The notes under the pieces were generated by a model, which was given only the letters and a program-made list of their open reading frames with translations, did not search any database and had not been told where the DNA came from. Source: Anisakis pegreffii (lineage: Eukaryota; Nematoda; Chromadorea; Rhabditida; Anisakidae). From it: a stretch of DNA of 64,000 nt. The stretch covers positions 310,001-374,000 of the forward strand of contig JAPYMA010000206.1 of the NCBI GenBank assembly GCA_035041965.1. Direction: 5' to 3'. This document shows positions 1 through 18,000 of the stretch, in pieces (positions within the stretch are counted from its first letter, which is position 1; each line of letters starts with the position of its first letter). The position numbers were made by a program, and so were the translations under genes.

Positions 1-4460
<4,460 letters not shown>

Positions 4461-4560
4461 TATATGTAGTTATTTATATTTATATATTTATTTATTTATT
4501 TATTTATTTAATTTATGTATATAAATTTATATTTCTTTTTATATATATTTATATATGAAA

Positions 4561-7500
4561 ACGTAGTAAATGAATGGCAATCGATAGTAGGTGATATGGT
4601 GGATTGGATGTAAATCAATTAGAGAGAGTAAGAAGCGTAATGAAAAAATGCTGAAATGTCCTGAGATGTGATGATATTTCGCTCCTCTCCTCAGCTTTAT
4701 CCTAATAAATAAGTTTTTCCAGCATCATCTCACTAGAGATTCATAGAAACTTCCATCAGTATTTAACGGCACTAATCATTCGTATAATATCTCATCGCAC
4801 CGTTCAAATACAAAATCGTTTTCTAAAATTTCCTTTCACTCATCAGAGCAATCGCTGAATGCATCTCAAAACCGTTCCGATATGTTATTCGTTGAAATTG
4901 AAAAGATCTTCTTGACGGCCAAAGAGTTCATTCTACTTTCATGATTTCCTGGCAACTTGTACAAACATGTCAGATGCCCAATGATGCTGCGTCATTCGCA
5001 TGATGCACATAAGTTGCCGATTTTATTGCAGTTGACATCTTCTAATGAAATGAAAATCACAACGTTGACAGACCATAAGTTTGCTCGCAGCACACGATTT
5101 CGCTTCTTATTCAACACGACATCATCAAGCATTCATGTCGAAAATGGCATTCCAACTCCACCCAACAATACAATAATCATGTGATTATGAAAAGAAATAA
5201 CTCATAATTCAATCGCTAATGTCAATAAATCACTAAACATAATACATAATTTGAGAGATATTTTTGAGAACAGTGCATTCAAAATAATGATGGCATACGT
5301 TCACCGGATAATAGCACAATAAATCAACGGATACTAAACCCCAAAAAAAAGAAATTCGAGTTGAGCTGCTGAAAAGCATTTGAAATTGATGAGATGTACA
5401 GCATTTTCATGGCTCTAATGATGGTGTTTCGCAGTCTGAATTGATGAGACTGAGAAAATCATTTGACGAAAAATTGATGGATGCAGAAGATATTCAACGA
5501 CGCAAGCAGCAGAAACAAGGGGAGGAAGGGTTGAAGTCGAGGAACACGAGAGATGAATGGCCTTCAGCTGTGATGTGGCTTAGGCTTGTTTCAAAACTAG
5601 ACTGAGGCTTCAGATGGAAAATGAGTCGTCGTTCGCTAATTATACAGCAATGCCAAAAATTGATTTCACTGTTCGAGACGACATAAGTACTTCATTGAAC
5701 TAATTACACATTCCATTTTGGTTCAGTTCACTCTCTTCACTCGTCATAAATGAATGATTTCATTGCTGCTTTCACCTTTCCTTATAATCTTCCCTCATCA
5801 TCACCGTTGCAGTTGTGCAGCTGATGTGAGGAAATCTCGAATTTATTGCCTGAAATCGGGGGAAGTTGTTGTCGATTATGAAGAATGCAACAAAAAAAAT
5901 TCGTTGGAGTTTGTTCAGTAAGTTTGTCGATTTGGCTATGACTTAATATGAGTTCGACGCGGACTTGTTTGATCTGTTGATCGATTAGTTGAGCTATAAA
6001 GCCAAAATGGAGCAGCCAGCATTGATTCGGCGGACGAGTGCACGCCTAAATCTCACCAATGCAGTAGCAGCGCAGCTATCGGATTTATTTGCTCTCACGT
6101 AATAAGCAACAGTTATCGGGCAATACATCCTCGTGCGAATTGTGCATGTTGTTGTGTGTACTACTCAACATCGTGCACACTCAAAATCACCGTCAAATAT
6201 CGATCTCTTTTAATGAATTCTCAGAACTGAATAAATTATTTTGCTCGAATACCACCACCACCAATGAATTTCGTTCAAATCACACAACAATTAAAATGTT
6301 GCAGCAACGTAAGATGGCAAAAGAAACATCGTTCACGTGCTATCCGAACTAAAAATGGTGTGTTTCAAAAAGGAAATGTGGATAAAAATGAGCGCAAACA
6401 ATAGCGAGCACCCAATCGTAGATGTTGACAACCCTATTTTATGACACAATCATTTCATGACACTTCCAGAATGCTTTTCGAGAGGAGTGTTCAATTTTTA
6501 AAAAGTATTGAAACGGAAGCAACAATTGAGCAGCAAGCCAGTGATTATTCATCGTTGACGCTGATTTTTATTTTCTCAAATGAGAAGATTGCAAAGTGAA
6601 CATTCATCGAATCGATTTCAACACACTCAACGAAACAATCATATTTTTTGATCATTATATCATCCATCGTATGAGCGGTGCTATGTTCGCTCATACTGCA
6701 GCCAGCCATTTTCATGTGCTTCAACAACTTTTTCTAATCATGCAAACGATAGCTTCGCCTTTCGTCAGCTGAGAACAAGCAAATTTTTTGTTTACTTTAA
6801 AAGGCATGAAAATTCTCAAATTCATTACATCGTATGCAGTAACTCAGAATTTCAAAAAAAAATTTATTTTTTCGCTCCGTATTTTCATCATTAGCGCATT
6901 AATATCGAATGTTAAGAGGAGGAAATAAACACACTGATTGGAGTTAATGTTGCTGACTGAACTGAACTCAGAGTGCTCAACTTGAGCCAACATCGATGAT
7001 TTATGAAGAAGCATCACAGATGATGTCCCCTTCAAAATCTAATCATCATGAATAAGATTTCGATGAGGCCATATTCACTCAACTCGTACTCGATCATAAA
7101 TTATTTACATTCATTTCCCAGTTGATCTGCCCGCATAATAACTGAAAATCTCATTTGACTGTCTCGCTTTTGGCATCTTTATAAACATCCAAACGAATCC
7201 ACCCAAAATCAGTGTCAACACTCTAACTTTTTAATTTCTTTTTCAATCAACTTCTCAATTACTATCAATTCAAGAAGTACCTCACTCAGATCAGTGTATC
7301 TGATGCTTGGAAGCCCCATTATCTCCTCCAATGATCCGGCGGACAGTCATCAGCCCCGCCTCCCCTACAAGAATTTACCAACTCCATGCATACTAATGTC
7401 AGGAGCAAATGGAAAACCGACTCGGAAATTCTTCTATGGTGTGAAAGAAATCAATTTTGTAGAATGAAACATGTGTGTTTAGAACTTTATGTGTCAAATG

Positions 7501-10500
7501 CACAAAGAATTTGAAGCATACAATTAGCAAATAACAACAAAAAACCATGAAAAAACATTCGTCAGCAACTCGAAAATTGAAGTTTACAAGTTAATTTATT
7601 CTTCAAAAAGGAATGTGCAATGGCCATTTGAGAGAACAATTAAAAATTCATCAGTCAGTGAATATAAATCTGAACTATGGTGAGTTACGAGATACGACAA
7701 GTGCACAAAGTGTGCCATTTCACACTTCCATTCCACTTCTATGATCAGTGGTTATGTGAGAGTTTCGAGAAATTCACTGAACAAATATGAACGAAACACT
7801 TTCAAGCATTTCGGTCATTAATATCATTAAAAATGTTGTCTTTTATCAAAGACGGAGTACATCGTTGGTTGGAAATACATCGATGAGCGATTGCTGGGAG
7901 TGCAAATTGAAAAAAGAAATTGGTATCATGAAATGCAAATATTACAGAAAATACAAAATTAAGCATTTGAAGCTGACGAAGAATTGTTGTGTTGATCATT
8001 GATCATGCTTTTTTAGACCAATTAACGATTGCATTTAATTTGAAAATGTTAACAAATTTGGTAACAGCGATGTTTTTATCAGAGAGCGCATTAATTTGTG
8101 CAAAATTCGCGAACAAACTCAAAATGATGTCACTCATCAGAGCATTTGAGGATTGCGGCACAAACTACGTATTGTGAACGAAACACTGTGTGAGCATATT
8201 CATGTGCAAACATTCTGAATGATTAATAAATATCCAGGGAATATTATTGCTGGCATATGAGCTCCGCTAATTTCTATTCACTGCAAAATATTCAGCCGAT
8301 GCAAGCTCGAAACCAAAATATCGCTATGCGATTCTCGCCGATACCTCTCATTTTGGTTTATCGCCGATATTTCTGTTTTAGTGCTATCCACGGTCATATT
8401 TTGGCTAACGGTACACCCGTCTGGTTGGTGCGATAGCCAAAATAAAGTTTCTTCTGAGCGGTGAAGTGGCATCGCATTGAACGTCAATATAATTAATGCA
8501 GCGTCATTCACCCTTTCTCGATGAACTGCTCATGATTCGTCGAGGATCACCCAACACATTCCATTTTTTTCATCCCAGTGATGCCCAATTTGATTGATCC
8601 AGATCCGACTCTGGCTACCCACTTTAAAAATGTTTGGCTGCGTTTCTGGCTCCGCAATTTTTAAAATTATGGCCTCAATTCAAGCTCTAAATGTTTTGAT
8701 CCAAAACTTCTGTTCTGATGTCAGCTCCGAAACTAAATTTTCTAATTCCCAACAATAGTTCACTTTTTTTCGACCCCAACTACGTCTCTCGCTGTAACTC
8801 AGATGTTTGCTAGGCGTAAAGATAAATGAATAAGCAAATAAGGATGAAAGACACTTTAGCAAAGAAGGCAAAAAGGCTCACAACAAAACTGTTCCAAAAA
8901 TGAAAATGTGCGACGACAATGGCCCTCAAAACTACGGTGATAGTAATAATGTTGATGATAGGGCATTGATAGAGATTATTCGGACGACAAAATTAGCGAT
9001 AGTTTCGAAGGGTAAATGATATTAGTGATGACGATGGATGGTGAATAATATTATTCTGGTCACGGATTTAAGATGAAGTGAAAAGGGATTTCACAGAACG
9101 AGGCACTCCCTTGAATTCCACGAAACTGCACAGAGATCCCTCCATCCCACATTCCACATGGATCCAATGCGGAAATAGTGTTCGATGAAAGGAAACAACG
9201 TTGACTTCGCGCACGTCTCGAATGCTCCACAAACCATGCCCGCATCACTCTCATTCGCAGCAAACAATTCACATCTCAAAATCCCACCTACGGCTCCGTG
9301 CTATCGAATCCTCATCCAGTCTGCAGATTTCGTAATTTTGTCTCCGTGTCTGCAAAATTTTGGCTCCATCTTTAGCTCCGCACTTTGTGGAACTTCGACT
9401 CTGGCTTCAGCTTCAAATTTCTTTTGCTCTGGAACAATCCGGATCCAGCAAAAACTACTGTTCAAGTCTTAATTCCGATCACTGAATGTCATCATGATTC
9501 TTGGCAACAAAAGGTTTCCGATGCAGCCAGTAAAAAAAAATAATGTGGCTCCGAAGCCCAGGCTTCATTGTTGACTTCAGAGCGCATTCTCACGGTTTCA
9601 TTTTCACATATAGCTTTAATATCACTGACTCGATCGTGTTGAAATGCATCTCATTCAGATTATACTTGCCGTGGATCAAAATGCTCTTCACATAATCAGA
9701 TGTGAGTGAATTAATTGAAAAGAAGTTTCAGCTAGAACGTTGATTTAATCATCTCAAATTGAGAACAGCAAATAGAGATGGATCGTATGCAAAAGTCGTG
9801 TGTGCATCAGACAACAACCGATGAATTAATCAAATCATCGCCAAGCATTTGATATGCGCAGCTTGCACTCACGAAACAGCCTCTGATGAGATTAACTCGA
9901 TGAGAAAGTAAATGAACATAAACCACGTCCAAGATATATATATATATGCTCCTAGCAATGCATACTTCTAATGCATACTTCAGCTTAGGCTTATTGGAAC
10001 CTCATATGGAATCTACTCAAATTCTAAACCCAACCCAATAACACTTATCGTTAGAATACGCTCATTTGGTGGCAACAAAGATCGGGAAAATGAGATACTC
10101 ATTCGATTTTCTTCTCGCTTTAACAAACTCTATTTCGAGCGGCACCAACAAGTGCATTTTATCATTTACAAAGAAAAAAATTTTCAGTGAGAATTTTCCG
10201 CAAAATCTTTGGAATGAACAAAATTAGTCGTAAATTATATACGAAAGAAATTTCGTCTTCTAAAAGAGAACAAAAAAAAAGTGAACAACAAGAAATTCGG
10301 TCACAATCATTGTGAATGGATGGAAATCATGCAAAATGGAACAAGTGTAATTGTAATGCGATAATGAATAATTAAAAGCATCAGCAAATAAAGATTGATA
10401 ACGCAAAACGTTAGCGAACAGAAGTGCTCATTAAGCAAACAAACAGTTTTTGAGAATGTTTGTTCTGCTGCTCAACAACCCAACACAAATGATATTGCAC

Positions 10501-10712
10501 CATCGACTGATCGCAATTCTTGTTTTGGACATTGTCGTCGTTGCCGAGAGTGAATGAAAAACAGTGCATGATGAAAGTGATACGCATGTGATTATTTATA
10601 TCAACTTATCGTTCGTTATGCAGAGCACTGTTCAGACACTCTCCGCATAAAACAGCCCGTTTCAAATGTGTTGCGATTTTCTTTCATTGCCTGAATGCGC
10701 TTTTGAAATGTA
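4561..10712. other. Gene-poor stretch with degenerate repeats
   Basis: No gene is supported. A possible first exon at 6007-6098 is treated as an observation only. Two blocks at about 8580-8770 and 9280-9570 hold degenerate repeats around ctccg. A short TA tract lies near 9934-9947. The rest is unique-looking AT-rich DNA. Confidence 0.55.
8580..9570. repeat. Degenerate ctccg/aattttg interspersed repeats
   Basis: Variants of the strings ggctccg, gactctggct and gcaattttg recur irregularly at 8598-8720 and 9290-9570. The spacing is variable, so this is a decayed or low-order repeat rather than a clean tandem array. Similar gaattcgg-like text recurs near 42270-42400, 52140-52270 and 57180-57290. 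Confidence 0.4.
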
Positions 10713-10718
10713 TTTATT
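10713..10718 (-). terminator. Poly(A) signal for cyclin H
   Basis: TTTATT on the plus strand reads AATAAA on the minus strand, about 217 bases past the cyclin H stop codon. It is the nearest canonical signal I saw downstream. Confidence 0.45.
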
Positions 10719-10934
10719 ATGAAAGAAAATTTAGAGTAGTGAACTTACGCAGAATGTAAATACATTTTCACTATGAAATCGTTTGTTTTTACGAAGGAGA
10801 TTAGTGCAATTATAGGAAGAAGATGGATGAATATTCAAGTAACAAACAATACACATACAAACATCGAAATCATGATCAATATGCAACAACAATTTTGTAA
10901 CGAATTCAATCAAAGTAAATCAAATCAAAATCCA

Positions 10935-13338
10935 TTAATCGTCATCATCCGAATTGAACGCCGAATTTGTATTCGAATTTTCATTCGATCCCACAGTGGA
11001 CGCTTCATTCAGCCTTCTCTCCAGATCCGGTAATGCACTAACCCATTGCTGCATTTTACTCTGCAAATACCAAACGACTACTTAGAAAATCGCCTTTTCA
11101 GACTATGAAACAAATGAATCAGATTTAAATTGTATCCATTAATTACTTACTCATAAGTGTCATAAACGAAGAAATTCAACGAAGAATATAATGAAGTAGT
11201 TGTAGGAAAGACAGAAGATCACCTTATTATTGCTGCATAAGAGAATATCGAAAAAATTGACGAAAAAGTCAATCAAAAAATAATTTCTCATTACAGTTTT
11301 GAATTCATGACGAAAAGAAACCTGTAATGCTGCGTTCGCTTCCTTACTAACAGGTTCACAATTGGCTAGTACAAATGCGACGATCTCATCAAGTCGTGAT
11401 ATTAATTTCTCACATATTATAACATCATTATTTTGTGGCTGCCATGTATCGATATTCAACAATTTGTACAAAAATTGATCTTTCAACAAATCATCCGATT
11501 TATCTGCAAAAAAAATGTACTGAATAGCTGTATGGTCATTGCCATCGTTCACTGCAAAATCTCACAAAAACATTCGAATTCAATTTGTTAATTGAATTCC
11601 TCGTTAGAAATGCACTGAGCGATTCACAAGTGTTTTCAGATAGCACTTCGTGACTGAATTCATCAAAAATTACATGCACTGCGCAGATAGGATCATATTT
11701 CTGCGATGACAATTACTTTAAAAAGATTATGATAATAAGATGGCAATGAAACGTAAACCTCACCAAGCCTTTGCAGTGCATATTTCAGTGCTGCCAACGC
11801 AATTTGTGATGGTGGATATAAAAGCATCACATCACTCAGTAAAGCTTTCTGAAATGAAGAATATGAATTCGCCTTAATTGATTATCTGTTGCAATACATC
11901 GGTAATATGTTGAATCATATGAATACCACATTCACAAATTCATTTGAAAACAACGTAATCAACAAAAAAAAACGAGAAATATCAGCAAAAGTCGAATGCA
12001 TTCAAGATCAATTAAAAAACCTTGAAGAAGTCACTTGAATGCGGTCGAACTTGCTCCAGATCGAAGCCAAGCAAAGAGTGTGTCTTCATATCGATTAAAT
12101 GCCCTTCGAACGGTCGGAAAGGCGCATGCACCGTTAGATGATAATTCAACTTTGACATTATTTCCGGCTCTAACGATAATATCGTCTCAGCATTCGTCTT
12201 CGCTGTGCCCGACCTAGAAGTGATTTTGAACATTTGAATCAGCTCATTCCTTGTGAACAATGGAAGACTGCCGAATCTAATGCGTTAAGAAATCAACAGA
12301 AGGCTAATATGTGAAACTGACTAAGCTTTCACGTTTAGAGAAAATTCTTTTCAAAAATCGCCTCAAATGCGGATAGCCGAACTCCAACTGGTATGTCCGA
12401 TTGGTCAAATTTCATATCTGGAAGCAACGCAAAGAATGCCGTCAATTTGAGCTGAACTAACCTTAAATTCTTGATAAAATCTTGTATTGAGAGATTGAAT
12501 TCATCCACCTTCGCGGCCAAGTAGAAACAAGCCATCATGACACTTTTCGGTGAATATTCCATAGTGGAGTTATGCAAGAAGAAACGTTTAAAGTAGGCGA
12601 ATGCAGTCCATCTTACAGACAACCACATTGCCGGTCGAAAGTCTTCTGCGAATCTGAACGAAATGACCGTAACAAGTTGTGTTTTTCGTCGAATGCATCA
12701 TCGGATACGACGAATATATGTCTTTGTAGCGTTTGAGCAATGCACTCGTTGCCATACCATCTTGCCGAAGCCCTCCAATAAGCGCAGCACTTTGATGATG
12801 AAGTCAATTGGGGTAACGAAACCAACCTTATACCAGTTTCAGTGACAATATTCCTCAATGTCGTTTCTTCTTCGGGAGTCAAGAACACGTCCTCCTCACC
12901 ATCGCGTATCACGTTCGAATATTTCTCACGAAATCGTTTATTCGCAGCTTCCCTAAAGCACTTCAACTGACTTTTTAATGCAGATTTGCTCGTTACCGTC
13001 AATTCAATCTCCTCTTCTCGGAAATGCGCATCGATGGCAGAAATTTTATTTCAATTTGCGCTGAATCACTCGCATTCTCCCAGAACGGCCCCCTCGACAC
13101 AGTCACTCCCCGACGATCCCTCTCTACGGACAGTTTTGCTCCCTGACTTTCTTGTCAGGGCCCTATCCCCATCCCGACCTCTTTGTTCCTCTGCGAAGTC
13201 CCCCACCAAAAAGTTGTTCCTCGACGAACATTGTTCACGACAAGCTCCATACTAAGAAACATCAACTCACCGAAAGGCGCTAATGGCATCTGGTGAAGCG
13301 AACGTCCAATTAGTTTTTTGAGTGCTCGTTGTGTACAT
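10935..13338 (-). CDS. CCNH: Cyclin H, regulatory subunit of CDK-activating kinase/TFIIH
   Basis: Cyclin H binds and activates CDK7 with MAT1; the trimer phosphorylates cell-cycle CDKs and, within TFIIH, the RNA polymerase II tail. Seven exons join in consistent phase: 13338-13271, 12952-12834, 12645-12462, 12213-12021, 11848-11764, 11503-11322 and 11060-10935, giving 318 residues against about 323 in human. The N-terminus (MYTTSTQKTNWTF) matches the cyclin H N-terminal helix, followed by an acidic FLTPEEE stretch. Cyclin box 1 contains AYFKRFFLHNSTMEYSP and AAKVDEFNLS; box 2 contains NYHLTVHAPFRPFEG and LYPPSQIALAALKYAL. The tail is Ser/Asn-rich and ends in four Asp. Intron 2 falls where the family has about five more residues, so a tiny exon may be missing. 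Frames at 12335-12628 and 12613-13002 partly read through introns. The next gene upstream on this strand is the zinc-finger gene, 1.7 kb away. Confidence 0.93.
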
Positions 13339-15078
13339 TCTGTCACAAAATCGAGCGACTATCTCTAGTCTGTTGACGGCATCAACTGCAAACGATTTCC
13401 TTATGAGTCAACACCGCTTGTAAGCTGCTCTCTTCCATGAGTCTCAATTCGCTTTTTTTTCAGTGAAGCAATCACCGCAACAAATAACACACTGCATGTC
13501 GAAAAACACAACGCAACTCAGTCAATAGCAATCGTCACTCGTAAAAATGCAATTTATTGATGAAGTAAACGAATATGTTTAATGAGTCGAAACAAAATAC
13601 GTACAGAAATGTGAAATAACACCGAGAATGAGTTAATCAGTCGAATGATCAACTGAAATTCAACGATGAGCACTGACCGAATAAAAGCGATCGGTAAACA
13701 AAACCGAAAAGTACGTAAAAACAGATAAATCAATCATGGCGATCAAATATGATCGATATATTTCATTGAAACAATAGTAACGACAACAACATAACATTAC
13801 TGGTGATAATAACGTATAATCAATTGTATGCAACAATAAGTTAAAAGCAACACATACTCTCAAAGACTCCTGAATTTGGTGTTGATTCATTGAAATAAAA
13901 AGTCATTTATTGCTGCTATTAAGATTTTCTTTCTTTTAATCCACCCAACGATTTGTGTGCAATTCAGAAACGAGTTGAATTCAACGATTCATCTCGAATC
14001 ACCTCCAACTCCTCACCCAAAACCACTTCATACTTATAGATTCCCCAACAAGTTATATTATAAAGACAAATCACTTATCAATCGTGATCCCTACTGCATC
14101 ATTCTAAAGACAATCCGACAGTACCAAATCCACATGCAACATAAAATATCAACACATTGACAACAACATCAATCGTGATCCCTACAGAAGACCGCATCAA
14201 AACACTACAGTCCTTCGAGCTAGAGTGACTAATGACACAAAATATTATTTGGAAAAATTCAGTTTGATCGGCACACGGGAACGTGCTAGTTATGGATGAC
14301 AAAATGATAGAGTTAAACGTTTGCATTCGATAAGGTTGCTTTCATGGTGCTTCGATAAATATCTCGTAAAGCACAAATATTGAACAATCGGATGAAGAAC
14401 GAACAAAATTACGAAGCAAAAGTGAATTTGTTCAGAAAATAGAAATGTGAAGGAGAAATGATGAATTCCATACAATAGAAACAAGAGTATTTTAGGAAGT
14501 GTTGGAGAAGACGGAAAATAAAACGAATATTATGAAAGAGTATTATCATTAAATAATCAGTGAATACAATCACAAATTAATACAAATACTGATCAAGCAT
14601 TTGCACTGCATACGTATCACTATAAAGACAAACTTGTTCTGAGATCAACATTTGAATAGAACTAACATGTGAGTACAATAGGTGTGTGATAAAATTTCAA
14701 TTCTGAACAATTCACACCCTAATAACCAATCATGCAGTCAGTCACTTATCCTTGTTCCCAATAAAGGATTGTTTCAGAAGGCGAAAGTTCCGATGCGAAA
14801 TTGCACTGGCAATGTGAACAAAATTGAATTATTGGTCCATAAATCTGACTACAAACAAATGAGTCGTCAACAAACAAATACTGAATGGTTGCTATACACA
14901 GTAGTCACAAAACGTAATTACAACCAAACGACAAGTGAACACTGATCAATTTACAGCACATCAAATGAAACAATACACACAAAAGGCGATCGATCTGTTG
15001 CTGTCGTTATTGCCTCAACTAAACAATTCCTTAGTGCTGAATAAGCTGCACCAACGATATCACATTCATTCGCATCAG
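13339..15078. other. Intergenic, cyclin H promoter side
   Basis: No gene is supported. It lies between the start of cyclin H and the stop of the zinc-finger gene, both on the minus strand, so it should hold the 3' UTR of the latter and the promoter or trans-splice acceptor of the former. I saw no convincing TATA box next to the cyclin H start. Confidence 0.5.
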
Positions 15079-18000
15079 TTAAGAGTCTGTTGGTTTTGCT
15101 GATTCGTCTTTGGACGTCTGCACCGAATCGCCGACTGATGGCATTTGTTCGGGTGGTGTGGCCATATCGCAAGCAGCCGGTCGCAGAGTTCCAAGAACAC
15201 GTTTCTCGATTTCCGGATCCGGATAATACGGAACTGGGCTGGCACTGCTCACGATCTGAAACAATTCCATTTGCTGTGAGATAGAACATTTAACCAACGA
15301 TGGCACGTACAAAACATCAACGCATCCTAGTACCAACTATATATTGCGGCGCACCGTTCGAATACTCGAAAACGGCGTCATTCGAGAGATCTGCTAAAAG
15401 TTTTTCAGAAAAATGTTCTCTTCATGGACAACATACTTAACACTACGAAAATTATGAAACGAATATTTTAATTGTAAGATGACGAAACTTCGATCGTAAC
15501 ATGTAAAACAGCTGAAATCTATACCTTGCCAGATGTATACATAACACGCCCAGGTTTCTGTGGATCGACAAGTTTTGTCAACTCATCAGCCTGAAAGGTT
15601 CAATCCAGTCAAAAGCAATCACTACGCATAATTACTACATGACCAAATTTGTCTAATCATACGCCAAAAACTCACAATGCGGTCTTATAGAACACTTTTT
15701 GAACAAGTGATATTGCCATAAAAGTAAAACGAAAAGTCAAGTGAATAATACCTGTCGTTGAGTCATACACGGAACCGCATCGCCAGGCAGAATGTAACCT
15801 CGAGGCGCGAATTGCAATTTCGGACAGTGACGATACTGCAGATGCATTCGCATATCCGAACAAAAGAACGAACCACAGTCACAAAGCGAACATCGCAAAC
15901 GCATTATTCGCAGATGGCCGACTGCATGACGACGACCCTCCTTAAAGTCATTTCTTCGTTCATACAAAAACCACCAAATCAACAACATTTCATTCCTTAT
16001 ATCACCACTCAATCTTCCATCTTTTCAGTTTTGTAATTTATCACGACAAATAAACAACCAATATGGATCAAAAAGAAACATCCAGTCAGTTCAATATCGC
16101 TAAGTCAGCGAGAGCGATTCCACTTACCATCATATTCGCAACAATTTTGCCACATTGCATGCACTTCTGTACACCGTCAGTTGAGGTGGACTCTGGCCGA
16201 ATGAACGAAAAGAACAAATCCCGTTGCATTTCCGTTAAATAAACCGGAATTTCGGAGAGGTCGTCTGGACGTGGTGGTGGGCGTCCATTCGCTAATCGTA
16301 CTATCTGCAAAAACAAACACGATTACTGATGAATAATCGATCACTTTTGAACGTTCATCAAATGTGATAGTGAAATTATAATGAAAACATTTTCTTCTTG
16401 TTTGAATAAATAATCAACTGCATAAAACAATATTAAAAATGACATTACTGCTTGCTTTGCAAACGAGAAACAATCGAATAATGAATTCGAATACGAACCG
16501 TTACGTTATCGTTTTCATGAATTTTTGACAGATTTTGTTTGCGACGTGAATGCGTTGAAGACGTTGAGCCACTGGCAGTATTCTCATCGTGTTCTTCGTC
16601 ATCTCAAATCAAAAACATATTCTTTCGCATTTTTTAAAATATACAATCACTTTTTATATACTATACATATGGAAAAGAGCAGATCCATAGTTTCAATGAC
16701 AAAACTCATTTTACAACTTCATTTAAAAAAACGCATAATTTTATTCGTCATCCGAGATCGTTTCGCTAACTCGAAAAAGAGATCTCGAATCCATATGGCC
16801 AATTTCATCCGATTATACAGGCTTCATCCCAAACCTCTAATCTAATGTCCCAGTTTTTCCGCGTAAGTGCATCAGAATGACGAGAGAAGAAAACAATTCG
16901 ATGCCTAAAACCCAGTTATAATCACAAAAAATTGTAAACAGCAAATCACAAATCAAATCAATTCGCATCACTCACATTCACTACGGGGATCGTCTTCACC
17001 AAACTTCAGTTTCCTTGCTCTTGGTGTATACAAAAAACGAGAATCGTTCATGTCTTTTTCCTGCAATCAAACCATTTCTGTTTTATTTCGGCCTCTATGA
17101 AACAAGCAATCGGATTTAATAATTACGCAGTTTCCATCGATTCTGCAATTGATTCAAATGACTTTATATTACGGGACGCATCAACTGACCTTTTTGACCG
17201 ATTTTGGAGCATTCGCCGTCCTCGAGTCATGGTAATCCGATGATGCGGACTTGACCGTTGGGATCGGTCGAACAAACGAAGCCGGCAAAACAACTCCCGG
17301 ATCAGAGGCCACCGAATGAGGACCTACTGATCTAAAGTTTCAGGAATTCATGCTTGAGAAAAGCGTATGAACACAGAACATTGAAACATTTCAAATTGAC
17401 GTCGTCACGCATTATATGCTGACTCATTTGGAAAATAAATGTAAGAACATCAATGTAGGGATGAATATGACAATAGAGACGCAATCTCGATATGATCAAA
17501 TATATTAGTGATCGTATTAGTAAAATGAGAATGAATTTAGAAATTCTGTATGATCGAACAAGCGAAAAGCATGTAACAAGTACAAACAACAACTTAAACT
17601 AACGCAGGTGAGTTGGAACGAGGTGTCTGCGGTGAGAGCGATCGGTGTAATCGTTTCTTGTTGAGAACAGCTGGTGAGTGATCGGATGTTGTGTTTTGCA
17701 AAGAAGCACTCAGATGCTCTGAGTCGAGAGCGTACTGAGTCTGATGGGACGTGGCTGACACTTTAGCCGGTGAAATAGCACAACTGCTTGTTGCATCATT
17801 CGATTGAGCTGTTGACAGTAGTGCTGGGTGTTCGGGGATGATCGGCTGATGGGCTGAAGCATTTGCGTATGAATTCTGATGCGAAACTGTGTGTGAATCG
17901 AGTGTTTGTGAGCACACGAATGAAGACGAGGATGGCTGCTGAGTGGCGTTGACGGATGGCTGCTGAGTGGCGTTGACGGATGGCTGCTGATCGATCGATT

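Noticed and set aside
11560..11678. Extra cyclin H exon reading HVIFDEFSHEVLSEN
   Set aside because: Exon 11764 joins directly and in phase to 11503 with family-like sequence; no matching donor follows this segment.
12335..12460. Exon continuation of cyclin H with MKFDQSDIPVGVRLSAF
   Set aside because: The donor at 12461 joins in phase to 12213, giving the family-like KNLRSGTAK...LNYHL; the intervening frame does not match cyclin H.
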